Assembly: GCA_963718775.1 (NCBI GenBank)
Contig: OY970377.1
Location: 496,001-560,000, forward strand
Reading direction: 5' to 3'
Origin: VRUE01 sp963718775
GTDB lineage: Bacteria; Actinomycetota; Thermoleophilia; Solirubrobacterales; 70-9
Length of the DNA: 64,000 nucleotides
Shown one piece after another: positions 43,531 through 52,558 of the stretch. Below the pieces are notes generated by a model that was not told the DNA's origin, did no database searches, and worked only from the letters and a program-made list of their open reading frames with translations. The position numbers were made by a program, and so were the translations under genes. Numbering within the stretch: the stretch's first letter is position 1; the number at the start of each line of letters is the position of its first letter.

Positions 43531-43885
43531 GTGAAACTCGTGATCGGCATCGTGCGGCCGGAGAAGGCCAACGACGTGCTCGAGGCGCTCTACCGCGCCG
43601 AGGTGCGGGGCGTCTCGATGAGCCGCGTGCAGGGCCACGGCGGGGAGCTGGAACGGGTCGAGACCTATCGCGGCACGACCGTGCAGATGGGCCTCGCCGA
43701 GAAGGTGCGCTTCGAGATCGCCGTCTCCGACGACTTCGTGCAGGCCGACCGTCGACGCGCTCTGCGAGGGCGCCCGGACCGGCGAGGTCGGCGACGGCAA
43801 GATCTTCGTCCTGCCCCTCGACCAGGCGGTGCGCATCCGCACCGGCGAGACCGACCACGGCGCCGTCACCCCGGTGGACAAGTGA
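43531..43885 (+). CDS. glnK: P-II nitrogen regulator, one frameshift
   Basis: A PII protein of about 117 residues that senses 2-oxoglutarate and ATP/ADP and gates AmtB. It starts at GTG 43531 (MKLVIGIVRPEKANDVLEAL). The T-loop region RVQGHGGELERVETYRGT and, after removing one base near 43750, the B-loop TGEVGDGKIFVLPLDQAVRI with RTGETDHGAVTP are present. The position equal to Tyr51, the uridylylated T-loop residue of E. coli, is Val here (YRGTTV). The stop at 43885 overlaps the amtB start. Coupling to amtB makes GlnK the better name, though GlnB is possible. Confidence 0.88.
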
Positions 43886-45189
43886 ACGCGCTCTCGCCCC
43901 TCTTCGCCGCGATCGACAGCGGCGACACCGCCTGGATGATGGCCGCGACGGCGCTGGTGCTGATGATGACCCCGGCGCTGGGCCTCTTCTACGCCGGCCT
44001 GGTGCGCTCGAAGAACACCCTCAACACCTTCATGATGTGCGTCGCGGCGATCGCGGTCGCGATGGTCACCTGGGCGCTGGTCGGCTACTCGCTGGCCTTC
44101 GACGGCAGCGGCGATCTGATCGGCGGCCTCGGCTACGTCGGCCTGCACGGGGTCGACCTGCTGCCGCGCAACGACGAATCGACCATCCCCCATCTGCTCT
44201 TCATGGCCTTCCAGGCCACCTTCTGCATCATCACCGTGGCGCTGGTCTCCGGCGCCGTGGTCGAGCGCATGCGCTTCGGCGCCTTCCTCGTCTTCGCCGC
44301 GCTCTGGTCGGTGCTGGTCTACGCGGTGCTCGCCCACTGGGCCTTCGGCGGCGGCTGGCTGGCCGAGCGCGGCACGCTCGACTTCGCCGGCGGCGTGCCG
44401 GTCGAGATGGCCTCCGGCTTCTCCGCCCTGGCCGCGGCGCTGGTCGTCGGCTCGCGCAAGGACTACGGCCGCCAGGCGCTGCTGCCCCACAACGCGATGT
44501 ACGTGCTGCTCGGCGCCGGCCTGCTCTGGTTCGGCTGGTTCGGCTTCAACGGCGGCAGCGGCTTCAACACCGGCGCCAACAGCGTGCTCGCCTTCACCAA
44601 CACGCTGATCACGCCGGCCTGCGCGCTCGTCACCTGGTTCGTCCTCGACCTGATCCGTGGCCGCAAGGCGACCGCGATCGGCGCCGCCACCGCGATCATC
44701 GTCGGCTGCGTGCTGATCACCCCCGCCGGCGGCTTCATCAGCCCCGGCTGGGCAATGGTGCTCGGCTTCCTCGGCGCCCTGCCCTGCTACGCGATGATCG
44801 TCTGGCGCCCGCGCACCCGCGTCGACGAGACCCTCGACGTGCTCGCCGCCCACGGCATCGCCGGCTTCACCGGCATCCTCTTCATCGGCCTCGTCGCCCA
44901 GGTCGGCTGGAACGGCATCGCCGACGGCCTCTTCTACGGCAACGCCGACCAGCTGCTCGACCAGGCCCTGGCCGCGGTCGCCGCCCCCGCCTACGCCTTC
45001 ACCGTCACCTTCATCCTGCTCAAGCTGATCGGCGCGGCGATGCCACTGCGCGCCTCCGAACACGACGAGGCGGTCGGCATGGACGTCACCTACCACGGCG
45101 AGGAGGCCTACGTCACCGGCGAGGGCGCGATCCTCGTCATGCCCGCCGACGGCGACGAGGTCAAGGTCCCCGTCGCCAATCCGGGCTGA
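43882..45189 (+). CDS. amtB: Ammonium transporter
   Basis: A 435-residue Amt/Mep/Rh channel with about eleven membrane helices. Family signatures are MMTPALGLFYAGLVRSKNTL, FQATFCIITVALVSGAVVER, WFGWFGFNGGSGFNTGANS and DVLAAHGIAGFTGILFIG. The second pore histidine (AAHGIAG) is kept, but the first, usually VVHIN, is Glu here (DFAGGVPVEMASG). The C-terminal tail (HDEAVGMDVTYHGEEAY) has the GxxD-like pattern seen in transporters gated by PII. GTG start at 43882 overlaps glnK by 4 bases. Confidence 0.94.
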   Translation: MNALSPLFAAIDSGDTAWMMAATALVLMMTPALGLFYAGLVRSKNTLNTFMMCVAAIAVAMVTWALVGYSLAFDGSGDLIGGLGYVGLHGVDLLPRNDESTIPHLLFMAFQATFCIITVALVSGAVVERMRFGAFLVFAALWSVLVYAVLAHWAFGGGWLAERGTLDFAGGVPVEMASGFSALAAALVVGSRKDYGRQALLPHNAMYVLLGAGLLWFGWFGFNGGSGFNTGANSVLAFTNTLITPACALVTWFVLDLIRGRKATAIGAATAIIVGCVLITPAGGFISPGWAMVLGFLGALPCYAMIVWRPRTRVDETLDVLAAHGIAGFTGILFIGLVAQVGWNGIADGLFYGNADQLLDQALAAVAAPAYAFTVTFILLKLIGAAMPLRASEHDEAVGMDVTYHGEEAYVTGEGAILVMPADGDEVKVPVANPG

Positions 45190-45211
45190 GGCCCGCCCGG
45201 CGACCAGCCCT

Positions 45212-46791
45212 TCAGGCCTGTGCCGCGCCGACTTCGGCGCTGAGCGCCTTGCCGTGGCGAATCAGGTCGGCGGCGCGCTCGGCGATCGCGATCGTCGGGG
45301 CGTTGGTGTTGCCGCGGGGGACGGTTGGCATCACCGAGGCGTCGACGACGCGCAGCGCCTCGACGCCCTCGACGCGCAGGTCGGAGTCGACCACCGAGCC
45401 GATCGCGCAGGTGCCAACCGGGTGGTAGATCGGAAAGGTGGTTTTGGCGATGTGGGCGCGCCGCGCATCGTCTGAGTCACCAGCGGGGACGGTGTAGGGC
45501 TCCGCCGCATAGGGGCGGAAGGCGGGCTGGGCGGAGATCTCCTCGATGAGGCGCATGGGCGTCGACCATGCGCTGCAGGTCGGCCTCACCGCTGTAGAAG
45601 GAGTTGCGGATCAGCGGCTTCGCGGTCGGGTCGTTGGAGGCGAGCCGCACCGAGCCGCGACTCTCGGGCGTCAGCAGGCAGGACGAGACCCAGACGCCGT
45701 GGCCCTCCGGTTCGCCCATCCCCTCTTCGACGATGTGGATCGGCGCGACGTGGATCTGCACGTCGGGCGCCTCGACGCCGGAGCCGACCCGGGCGAAGCC
45801 GCCCGACTCGGCAAGATTGGAGGCGAAGGGACCGGTCTGGGAGGCCTCGAACTCCTCCAGCGCCGCCGGCTCGCGGGCCAGCAGCAGGCTCTCCGGCTCG
45901 CGGCGTCGTCCAGACGCTGTAGCTGGCGGCGTGATCGCTGAGGTTCTCCCCCACCGCCGGCTGGTCGAGCAGCACCTCGACCTCACGCAGCATCAGGTGT
46001 TCGGCCGGGCCGACGCCGGAGAGCATCAACAGCTGCGGCGAGTTGTAGGCGCCGCCGCAGAGGATCACCTCGCGATCGGCGCGCAGCTCCTGGGGCTGGC
46101 CCAGCTGGCTGGCCTCGACCCCGACCGCTCGCTTGCCCTCGAAGAGCACGCGGTTGACGTGCATGTAGGGCATCACGGTCAGGTTCGGCCGCTCGATCGC
46201 CGGGTGCAGGTAGGCGACGGAGGCGCTGGCGCGCATGCCGCCGCGCTGGGTCAGCTGGTACATGCCGACGCCGTCCTGCTCGGCGCCGTTGAAGTCCTCG
46301 TTGCGGGCCAGCCCCGCCTCCACGCCGGCCTCGACGAAGGCGGGCGTGATCGCGTTGCCGGAGCGCTGGTCGGAGACCGGCAGCGGCCCGCCGACCGCAT
46401 GCCACTCGGAAACGCCGCGCTCGTTGTCCTCGGCCTTGAGGAAGTAAGGGAAGAGGTCGTCCCAAGCCCAGCCCGCCGCGCCCCACTCGTCGTAGTCGCG
46501 CCGGTTGCCGCGGATGTAGACCATCGCGTTGACCGAGGAGGAGCCGCCCAGCACCTTGCCGCGCGGCATCGAGATGCGGCGCCCGTCGCAGTTGGGCTCG
46601 GGCGCCGAGTTGTAGTCCCAGTCGATCTCGGTGCGGGCCAGCGAGAGATAGCCGAGCGGCACGTGGATGTTCTGATTCGTATCCGGCGGGCCGGCCTCGA
46701 GCAGGAGGACCGTCGTCTCGGGATCCTCCGAAAGACGCGCGGCGAGCACGCAACCGGCGGAGCCCGCTCCGACGATTACGTAGTCGTACAT
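45212..46791 (-). CDS. GMC-family oxidoreductase (choline dehydrogenase-like), two frameshifts
   Basis: An FAD alcohol oxidoreductase of about 525 residues. The start MYDYVIVGAGSAGCVLAARL holds the FAD loop; GMC signatures GKVLGGSSSVNAMVYIRGNR and GAYNSPQLLMLSGVGP follow. Near 45908 the frame changes (to ESLLLAREPAALEEFEASQ and VQIHVAPIHIVEEGMGE) and again near 45555. The C-terminal catalytic segment is present: FPIYHPVGTCAIGSVVD (His) and VPRGNTNAPTIAIAERAA (Asn). The substrate is an unknown alcohol. The gene diverges from the helicase gene. Confidence 0.88.
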
Positions 46792-46971
46792 AGCGCGTCC
46801 GAGTGTACGCGGAATTTGCGGCTTTAAGGGCGATTTAGAGCGCGACTGCTACGGTGAATGGGTCGGGTTTGGCGCTGACGCCACCCGAGAGGTTCCGTTT
46901 CCTCCGTGCGCTGCTGAGCGTTTTGGGGTCGCTGGATCTCCCTGAATCGCTCAAAAAGGAGCCACAACATC

Positions 46972-48158
<1,187 letters not shown>

Positions 48159-48162
<4 letters not shown>

Positions 48163-48560
48163 GCCCCACTCAGATCAAGGCCAGGAAGTGGACCTGCGAC
48201 GGCTGCGGCGTCAGCGCCAGCCAGGCATCGACGGCGAGCCGACGCCGCTCCCCGACCACCTGGATCAGCTCGGCCGATGGCCACTTCTGCCTGGTCTGCA
48301 GGCGCGAGCGCGCCGCCGAGGCGGCGCTCGACGCGGCCCCCAGCGACAGCCCCGTCGACGCTCGCGCGAAACTGCGCCGCGCCGCCCTGATCGAGTTCGA
48401 GGTCAGCCGCACGCCCGATATCGCCGACGGCACCATCGCGCGGGCCTGCCGCACCTCGGTATCGGCGGTGACGAGAGCGCGCCGGCGCCTGCAGCTTCCC
48501 GACCCACCCCCGCACAGCTCAAGCTCACGCGCTAAACGTCGCAGCGCCAGCAGCCGATAG
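48159..48560 (+). CDS. Small zinc-ribbon protein with possible HTH
   Basis: A 133-residue basic protein. Two CxxC pairs (WTCDGCG near residue 13 and FCLVCRRE near 46) suggest a zinc ribbon. Residues 85-112 (DIADGTIARACRTSVSAVTR) resemble a helix-turn-helix. The C-terminus is Ser/Arg rich. Its ATG overlaps the helicase stop (ATGA), so the two are translated together and may act on the same RNA or DNA. I know no named family. Confidence 0.68.
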
Positions 48561-48582
48561 ACATAACCGTGGCGGCGATCGC

Positions 48583-49453
48583 GTGCAGATAGGAATCGGC
48601 CTTGCCGTCGCGGCGGCGCTGCTGACCAACCTCGCCTCGCTGCTCAAGCATCGCGGCTGCCACCACGCTGCTCCCGTCTCGATCAAGAGCCCGCTGCGCA
48701 GCGCTCGCGGCCTGGCCGCCTCGCCCTGGTTCGCCGCCGGCTGGGGACTTGCCGCCGTCGCCTGGCTGGTCCACGTCGCCGCCCTCTCGATGGCGCCGAT
48801 CTCGATCGTCCAGGCCGTGCTCGCCGGCGGCGCGGTCACTCTCGCGGTGATGGCGCAGCGCCTCTTCGGCGATTCGGTCGAGCGGCGCCAGTGGTTTGCG
48901 CTGCTGCTCGGCGGCGCCGGCCTCGCCCTGCTGGTGCTCACCGTCCCGCACTTCAGCGGCAATCACTCCGGCTTCTCCGTCCCGCGCCATCCTCGGCTTC
49001 GAGGGCGGCCTGGCGCTGCTCGCCGCCGGCCTGGTCCTCGGCCACCGCTCCGAGCGCCTCGCCGATCACTCCAGCGTCCTGCTCGCCGCGATCGCCGGCA
49101 CGCTCTTCGCCCTCGCCGGCGTCGCGATCAAGGGCTTGACCGGGGTCGGGGACATCTCTGCCGCCGTGCTCGCCGCCTGGATCCTGCTCACCGTGCTTGC
49201 CGGCGTCCTCGCCCAGTACGCGGCCGCGACGGCGCTGCAGCGCGGCGGCGCGATCGAGACGATCGGCCTGATGGGCCTGGTCGCCAACGCGGCCCAGATC
49301 GTCGGCGGAGTGCTCGTCTTCGGCGACCCGCTCTCCACCGACCCGCTCGGCCTCACCCTGCAGGCGACCGCCTTCGCGATGGTCTGCGGATCGGCGCTAC
49401 TGATCCCGGCCCGGCGGTCCAGCGCGCCGCTGGCCGTGGCAACCGCCACTTAA
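48583..49453 (+). CDS. EamA-like multi-helix transporter, one frameshift
   Basis: A drug/metabolite-transporter-like membrane protein of about 290 residues with nine or ten helices. The N-terminal half reads IGLAVAAALLTNLASLLKHR and SMAPISIVQAVLAGGAVTLA. One extra base near 48985, in CCGCGCCATCC, moves the frame to FEGGLALLAAGLVLGHRSER, SVLLAAIAGTLFALAGVAI and LMGLVANAAQIVGGVLVFGD. The last segments fit the EamA pattern of paired helices. The substrate is unknown. It is transcribed with the helicase cluster, 22 bases after the zinc-ribbon gene. Confidence 0.78.
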
Positions 49454-49531
49454 ACCTGGGCGACGACCGGTCAGCGGACGGCGCCGACGCGGCGAGCCTC
49501 AAAGACCCGCCGCGCCGGTGACTAGGCGCTG

Positions 49532-52381
49532 CTACCGCCGTCCGCTACAACCGCTCACCTTGAGCGGCAAGTGCTTGTTGCGCAGTTTCTTGCCGTTCTG
49601 CGCTTTCAGGTTCATCACCGAAGAGAGCGGGCCGCCGCAGAGGTTCCTGGAATTGACCAGGAGCCCCCTGTCGCCGCCTTCCATGCGGAGGATGAACTTG
49701 CTGACCGGGGCGTCCGGGACCGGGTTGAACACGGTCTTGATCCCGCCGTGCACGGAGCTGATCACACCGTGCAGCTGGATGTTGACCTGACCGCGCAGGT
49801 CGGCAACCAGGTCCGGCAACTTGTTGCTGGACGAGACCAGGTAGACCGGCCCACGCAGCGGACTGCCGAGCAGCGGGCTCTTCGCCTGGGCGTGCCCGTA
49901 GATGGCCGCCTTGGGACAGGTCCCCGAGGCCAGCTGCGGCCTCGTGCACACCGTTTTGATGTGGCTCTGGTCGAGGAACAGCGCATGTGGCAGAGCCAGC
50001 GCGCTGCGCAACACATTGGCATCGCCTTCGCGGGTTTCGAGGATCGCGCGCAGCTTGGGGTGCTTTGCGCGAGTCGTCGTCCCCGGCCCACCGAACAGAC
50101 GCGTGTGCAACTTCGGCTTGAAGCCGAGGTTCTGGCAACCGGTCGCCTGGTAGGACGCCGTCACCGGATAGGAGCTGAACGCGGCCGGGTCGGTCGGATC
50201 GGAGCCTCCACCGTTGAGGACGCCGCTGACCGCGCCGGCGTTGCAGTTCGTCGGGTTGTGCATGAACTTGCTGCGATCGACGTTGACGTCGATCGTGCGC
50301 AGGTCCAGCTTCACCCCGCCGAACACGTCCGGGATCGGGTCGGAGACAGCCTTGACCTGGGCCGTCTTCGGATCGACGAACAGCGCCACGCGGACGACCA
50401 CGTTGCCGAGGTCGAACGGCCCGGCAACTGCTGGGGTGACGGCCGCCATCGAGAGCGGCGCGCCTTTGTAGGGACCAGCGAGGTAGGCCTTGCCGCTGAT
50501 CTTCAGCGGCGTCGCCCCGGTGCCGGCTTCGGTCGTGGTGGTGCCGATCTCACTCGCCGAACAGCTCGCGCTGGCCTGCTCCGACGCCCCGCTTGCGCCC
50601 GCGGCCGCCGCCAGGGCGCTCTCGGGGCAGTAAGGGATGCCCTTCAGCTTGCCCGCCAAGCCGTTCGGCAGGGTCACGTCGATGCCCTTGACCTCCTGCT
50701 CCCCGTCTTTACGGCCGATGTGGACGCGGAAGGGACTGTAGGCGTTTGCTTTGCTGCTGTCCGATTTGGCCGTGTAGCTCGGCGTGAAGGCACGCTCGGC
50801 CAGAGTTTTCGGACAGCTGCCGCCGTTCGGCGCGGTCGAGAGCGTGAAGCCGCTCGGCACGTTCCTCGTCGATTTCGGCGTCGACCAAGGTTCAAACGTT
50901 CCGTTCGTCGTCGCCGGCGAACAGGTCGGCGGGCTGCTCAGCACGCCTTTGGAGTCGTCGAGATGGACCTTCACCGAGGTGAACGGCACCTGCGGCGTCT
51001 CGGCGAACGTGGCCGTCAGCTGCCCGGTTTTCGGGTTCGCTGAGGTGTTGCCGATCAAGCGTGCCGAGATTCCGTATTCATCCGACTCGGCGACCACGAA
51101 GAGGCGGAACTCCTCGCCGGACTCTGGATTGCGGCTGAGCTGCTGGCCAAGGTAGGCGGCGCCTTTCAGCGTGCCCGCCGGCAGCGGCGGGGTCTCGACT
51201 TCAACTGTGCCGATCCTCGACGCCGCCGGACAGGCGATCGGGTTACGCGTGCCCTTGCCGAACTGGGCGTCGGTGCACGACTGCAGCCCGTTGGCCGCCG
51301 ACGGGTTCAAGCCCATACCCTGCGGCAGCGTGATGTGGGCGTTGCGCAGGTGGGACTGGCTCTGTGGGTCCGCCGGGTTAAACGGCAGAGTGGTATCGAT
51401 CGTCGGGGTCGCCGGGGAATCCACCTGGGTCGTCCCTGGCGTGACAAAGAGTTTCGGACCGAACGGCACCGTGGCACAACCGGTCTGGGTCAGGCCCTCC
51501 GGAAGGGATAGGTCAGATGCGAACGGGGTTGCACTGGCCGGGAAGTCCGCTTCGGGCAGCGCTACCGACTCCGCCCGCAGGAACGTCGTGTAGATGCCCT
51601 CATAAGGGGGCAACTGAGAGCTGAAGCAGGTGGTCGGATTGGTGATGTAGGTGCCGTCACTGCCTTCGGTGGTTTTATTCCCGAAGTTCACCAAGCGGCT
51701 TTTCCAGCTCCGCGTGTTTGGGTTGGGCGTCGGAAGGTGAATCGTGAAGCTCTCGTGGTAGTCGCCCTCCCAGGCGACTTCCGTATTCAAGAAGACGGTT
51801 TTGCTGGTAGCGGGCGAGCTGCCGATTTTGAAGCCGAATTTGGCCGGTTCGCCGAAGTCTGGAACGAGGTTGTAAAGAGGCACTTGGGTCACACTCGGGG
51901 TCGGCGGTACTTCGCCTCCAGTCGCTTCAATCTTGAGGGTCAGTCGCTCTTCCCCGACCTGGCTCGAAGCCTGACAGCCTGGCTGTACAGTGGGGCCGAC
52001 CGGAGTTTCGAATTCCGCCATCGTGCAACGTGTGGCGGTGGCCTGAGGGTTGACGGTGAGACCCGGAGGCAGGTCGACACGGATCGTTTTCACTGGGCCG
52101 ATCGGGATGATCGGGGCGGATTCCGTCTGCTTGACGATGTACTGGGTGAAGCCAATCGGAGGGTGACCGCCGGCAACTCGGAAAAACCTCGAGACCGGAT
52201 CTTCCGGCTTGCACTGGTTCGCGATTGGGTCTTCGGTACAGACTCCAGCCTGCCAGCCGTCATTGGCGGTGGCAGGAGTGTTCTGCGGGGCGATGATGTC
52301 TCCGGTGTCGGCCCGTGCAGCCGGCACCAGAAGTACAAGCCAGAGAGCCATCACCGCGAAAGTGATCGAGCGCCTAGTCAT
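49532..52381 (-). CDS. Very large secreted protein of unknown function
   Basis: A 949-residue protein with a signal peptide (ITFAVMALWLVLLVPAARAD). The mature part is beta-rich with few cysteines, for example KTIRVDLPPGLTVNPQATAT, ITLPQGMGLNPSAANGLQSC, GIDVTLPNGLAGKLKGIPYC and a similar LPHALFLDQSHIKTVCTRPQ. These recurring 'LP.G...NP....C' blocks suggest at least four related domains. The C-terminus is basic (KNGKKLRNKHLPLKVSGCSG). I do not recognise a Pfam family. The GC content is lower than for cytoplasmic genes, as in other secreted proteins here. It is probably a cell-surface or matrix protein. Confidence 0.82.
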   Translation of the reverse strand: MTRRSITFAVMALWLVLLVPAARADTGDIIAPQNTPATANDGWQAGVCTEDPIANQCKPEDPVSRFFRVAGGHPPIGFTQYIVKQTESAPIIPIGPVKTIRVDLPPGLTVNPQATATRCTMAEFETPVGPTVQPGCQASSQVGEERLTLKIEATGGEVPPTPSVTQVPLYNLVPDFGEPAKFGFKIGSSPATSKTVFLNTEVAWEGDYHESFTIHLPTPNPNTRSWKSRLVNFGNKTTEGSDGTYITNPTTCFSSQLPPYEGIYTTFLRAESVALPEADFPASATPFASDLSLPEGLTQTGCATVPFGPKLFVTPGTTQVDSPATPTIDTTLPFNPADPQSQSHLRNAHITLPQGMGLNPSAANGLQSCTDAQFGKGTRNPIACPAASRIGTVEVETPPLPAGTLKGAAYLGQQLSRNPESGEEFRLFVVAESDEYGISARLIGNTSANPKTGQLTATFAETPQVPFTSVKVHLDDSKGVLSSPPTCSPATTNGTFEPWSTPKSTRNVPSGFTLSTAPNGGSCPKTLAERAFTPSYTAKSDSSKANAYSPFRVHIGRKDGEQEVKGIDVTLPNGLAGKLKGIPYCPESALAAAAGASGASEQASASCSASEIGTTTTEAGTGATPLKISGKAYLAGPYKGAPLSMAAVTPAVAGPFDLGNVVVRVALFVDPKTAQVKAVSDPIPDVFGGVKLDLRTIDVNVDRSKFMHNPTNCNAGAVSGVLNGGGSDPTDPAAFSSYPVTASYQATGCQNLGFKPKLHTRLFGGPGTTTRAKHPKLRAILETREGDANVLRSALALPHALFLDQSHIKTVCTRPQLASGTCPKAAIYGHAQAKSPLLGSPLRGPVYLVSSSNKLPDLVADLRGQVNIQLHGVISSVHGGIKTVFNPVPDAPVSKFILRMEGGDRGLLVNSRNLCGGPLSSVMNLKAQNGKKLRNKHLPLKVSGCSGRR

Positions 52382-52395
52382 TCATGTCTCCTCAT

Positions 52396-52525
52396 GTCGC
52401 ATTGACGTAAACCCAGTCCCTGCGCATGGCGCTGAAATCTCTCCGCGCCACTACGGTACTCCTCTATACCCAATGCGACAAGAGGGAAAACCGGTCATGA
52501 ATTCCCCAGTAACACCGATCGGTGT
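52396..52525. promoter_or_regulatory. Palindromes upstream of the large secreted protein gene
   Basis: A 14-bp perfect palindrome ACACCGATCGGTGT lies at 52512-52525. A 9-bp inverted repeat GTCGCATTG/CAATGCGAC lies at 52396-52404 and 52471-52479, flanking the probable transcription start region (minus-strand TTGTCG N17 TACCGT). These could be regulator sites for the gene at 49532. Confidence 0.35.
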
Positions 52526-52558
52526 AGCCAAAGTCAGGTAAGCGGCACTACGAGCCGT

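Noticed and set aside
46792..46971. A short gene in the leader of the DEAD-box helicase
   Set aside because: The frames there lack ribosome sites or recognisable sequence. It looks like an ordinary untranslated leader.
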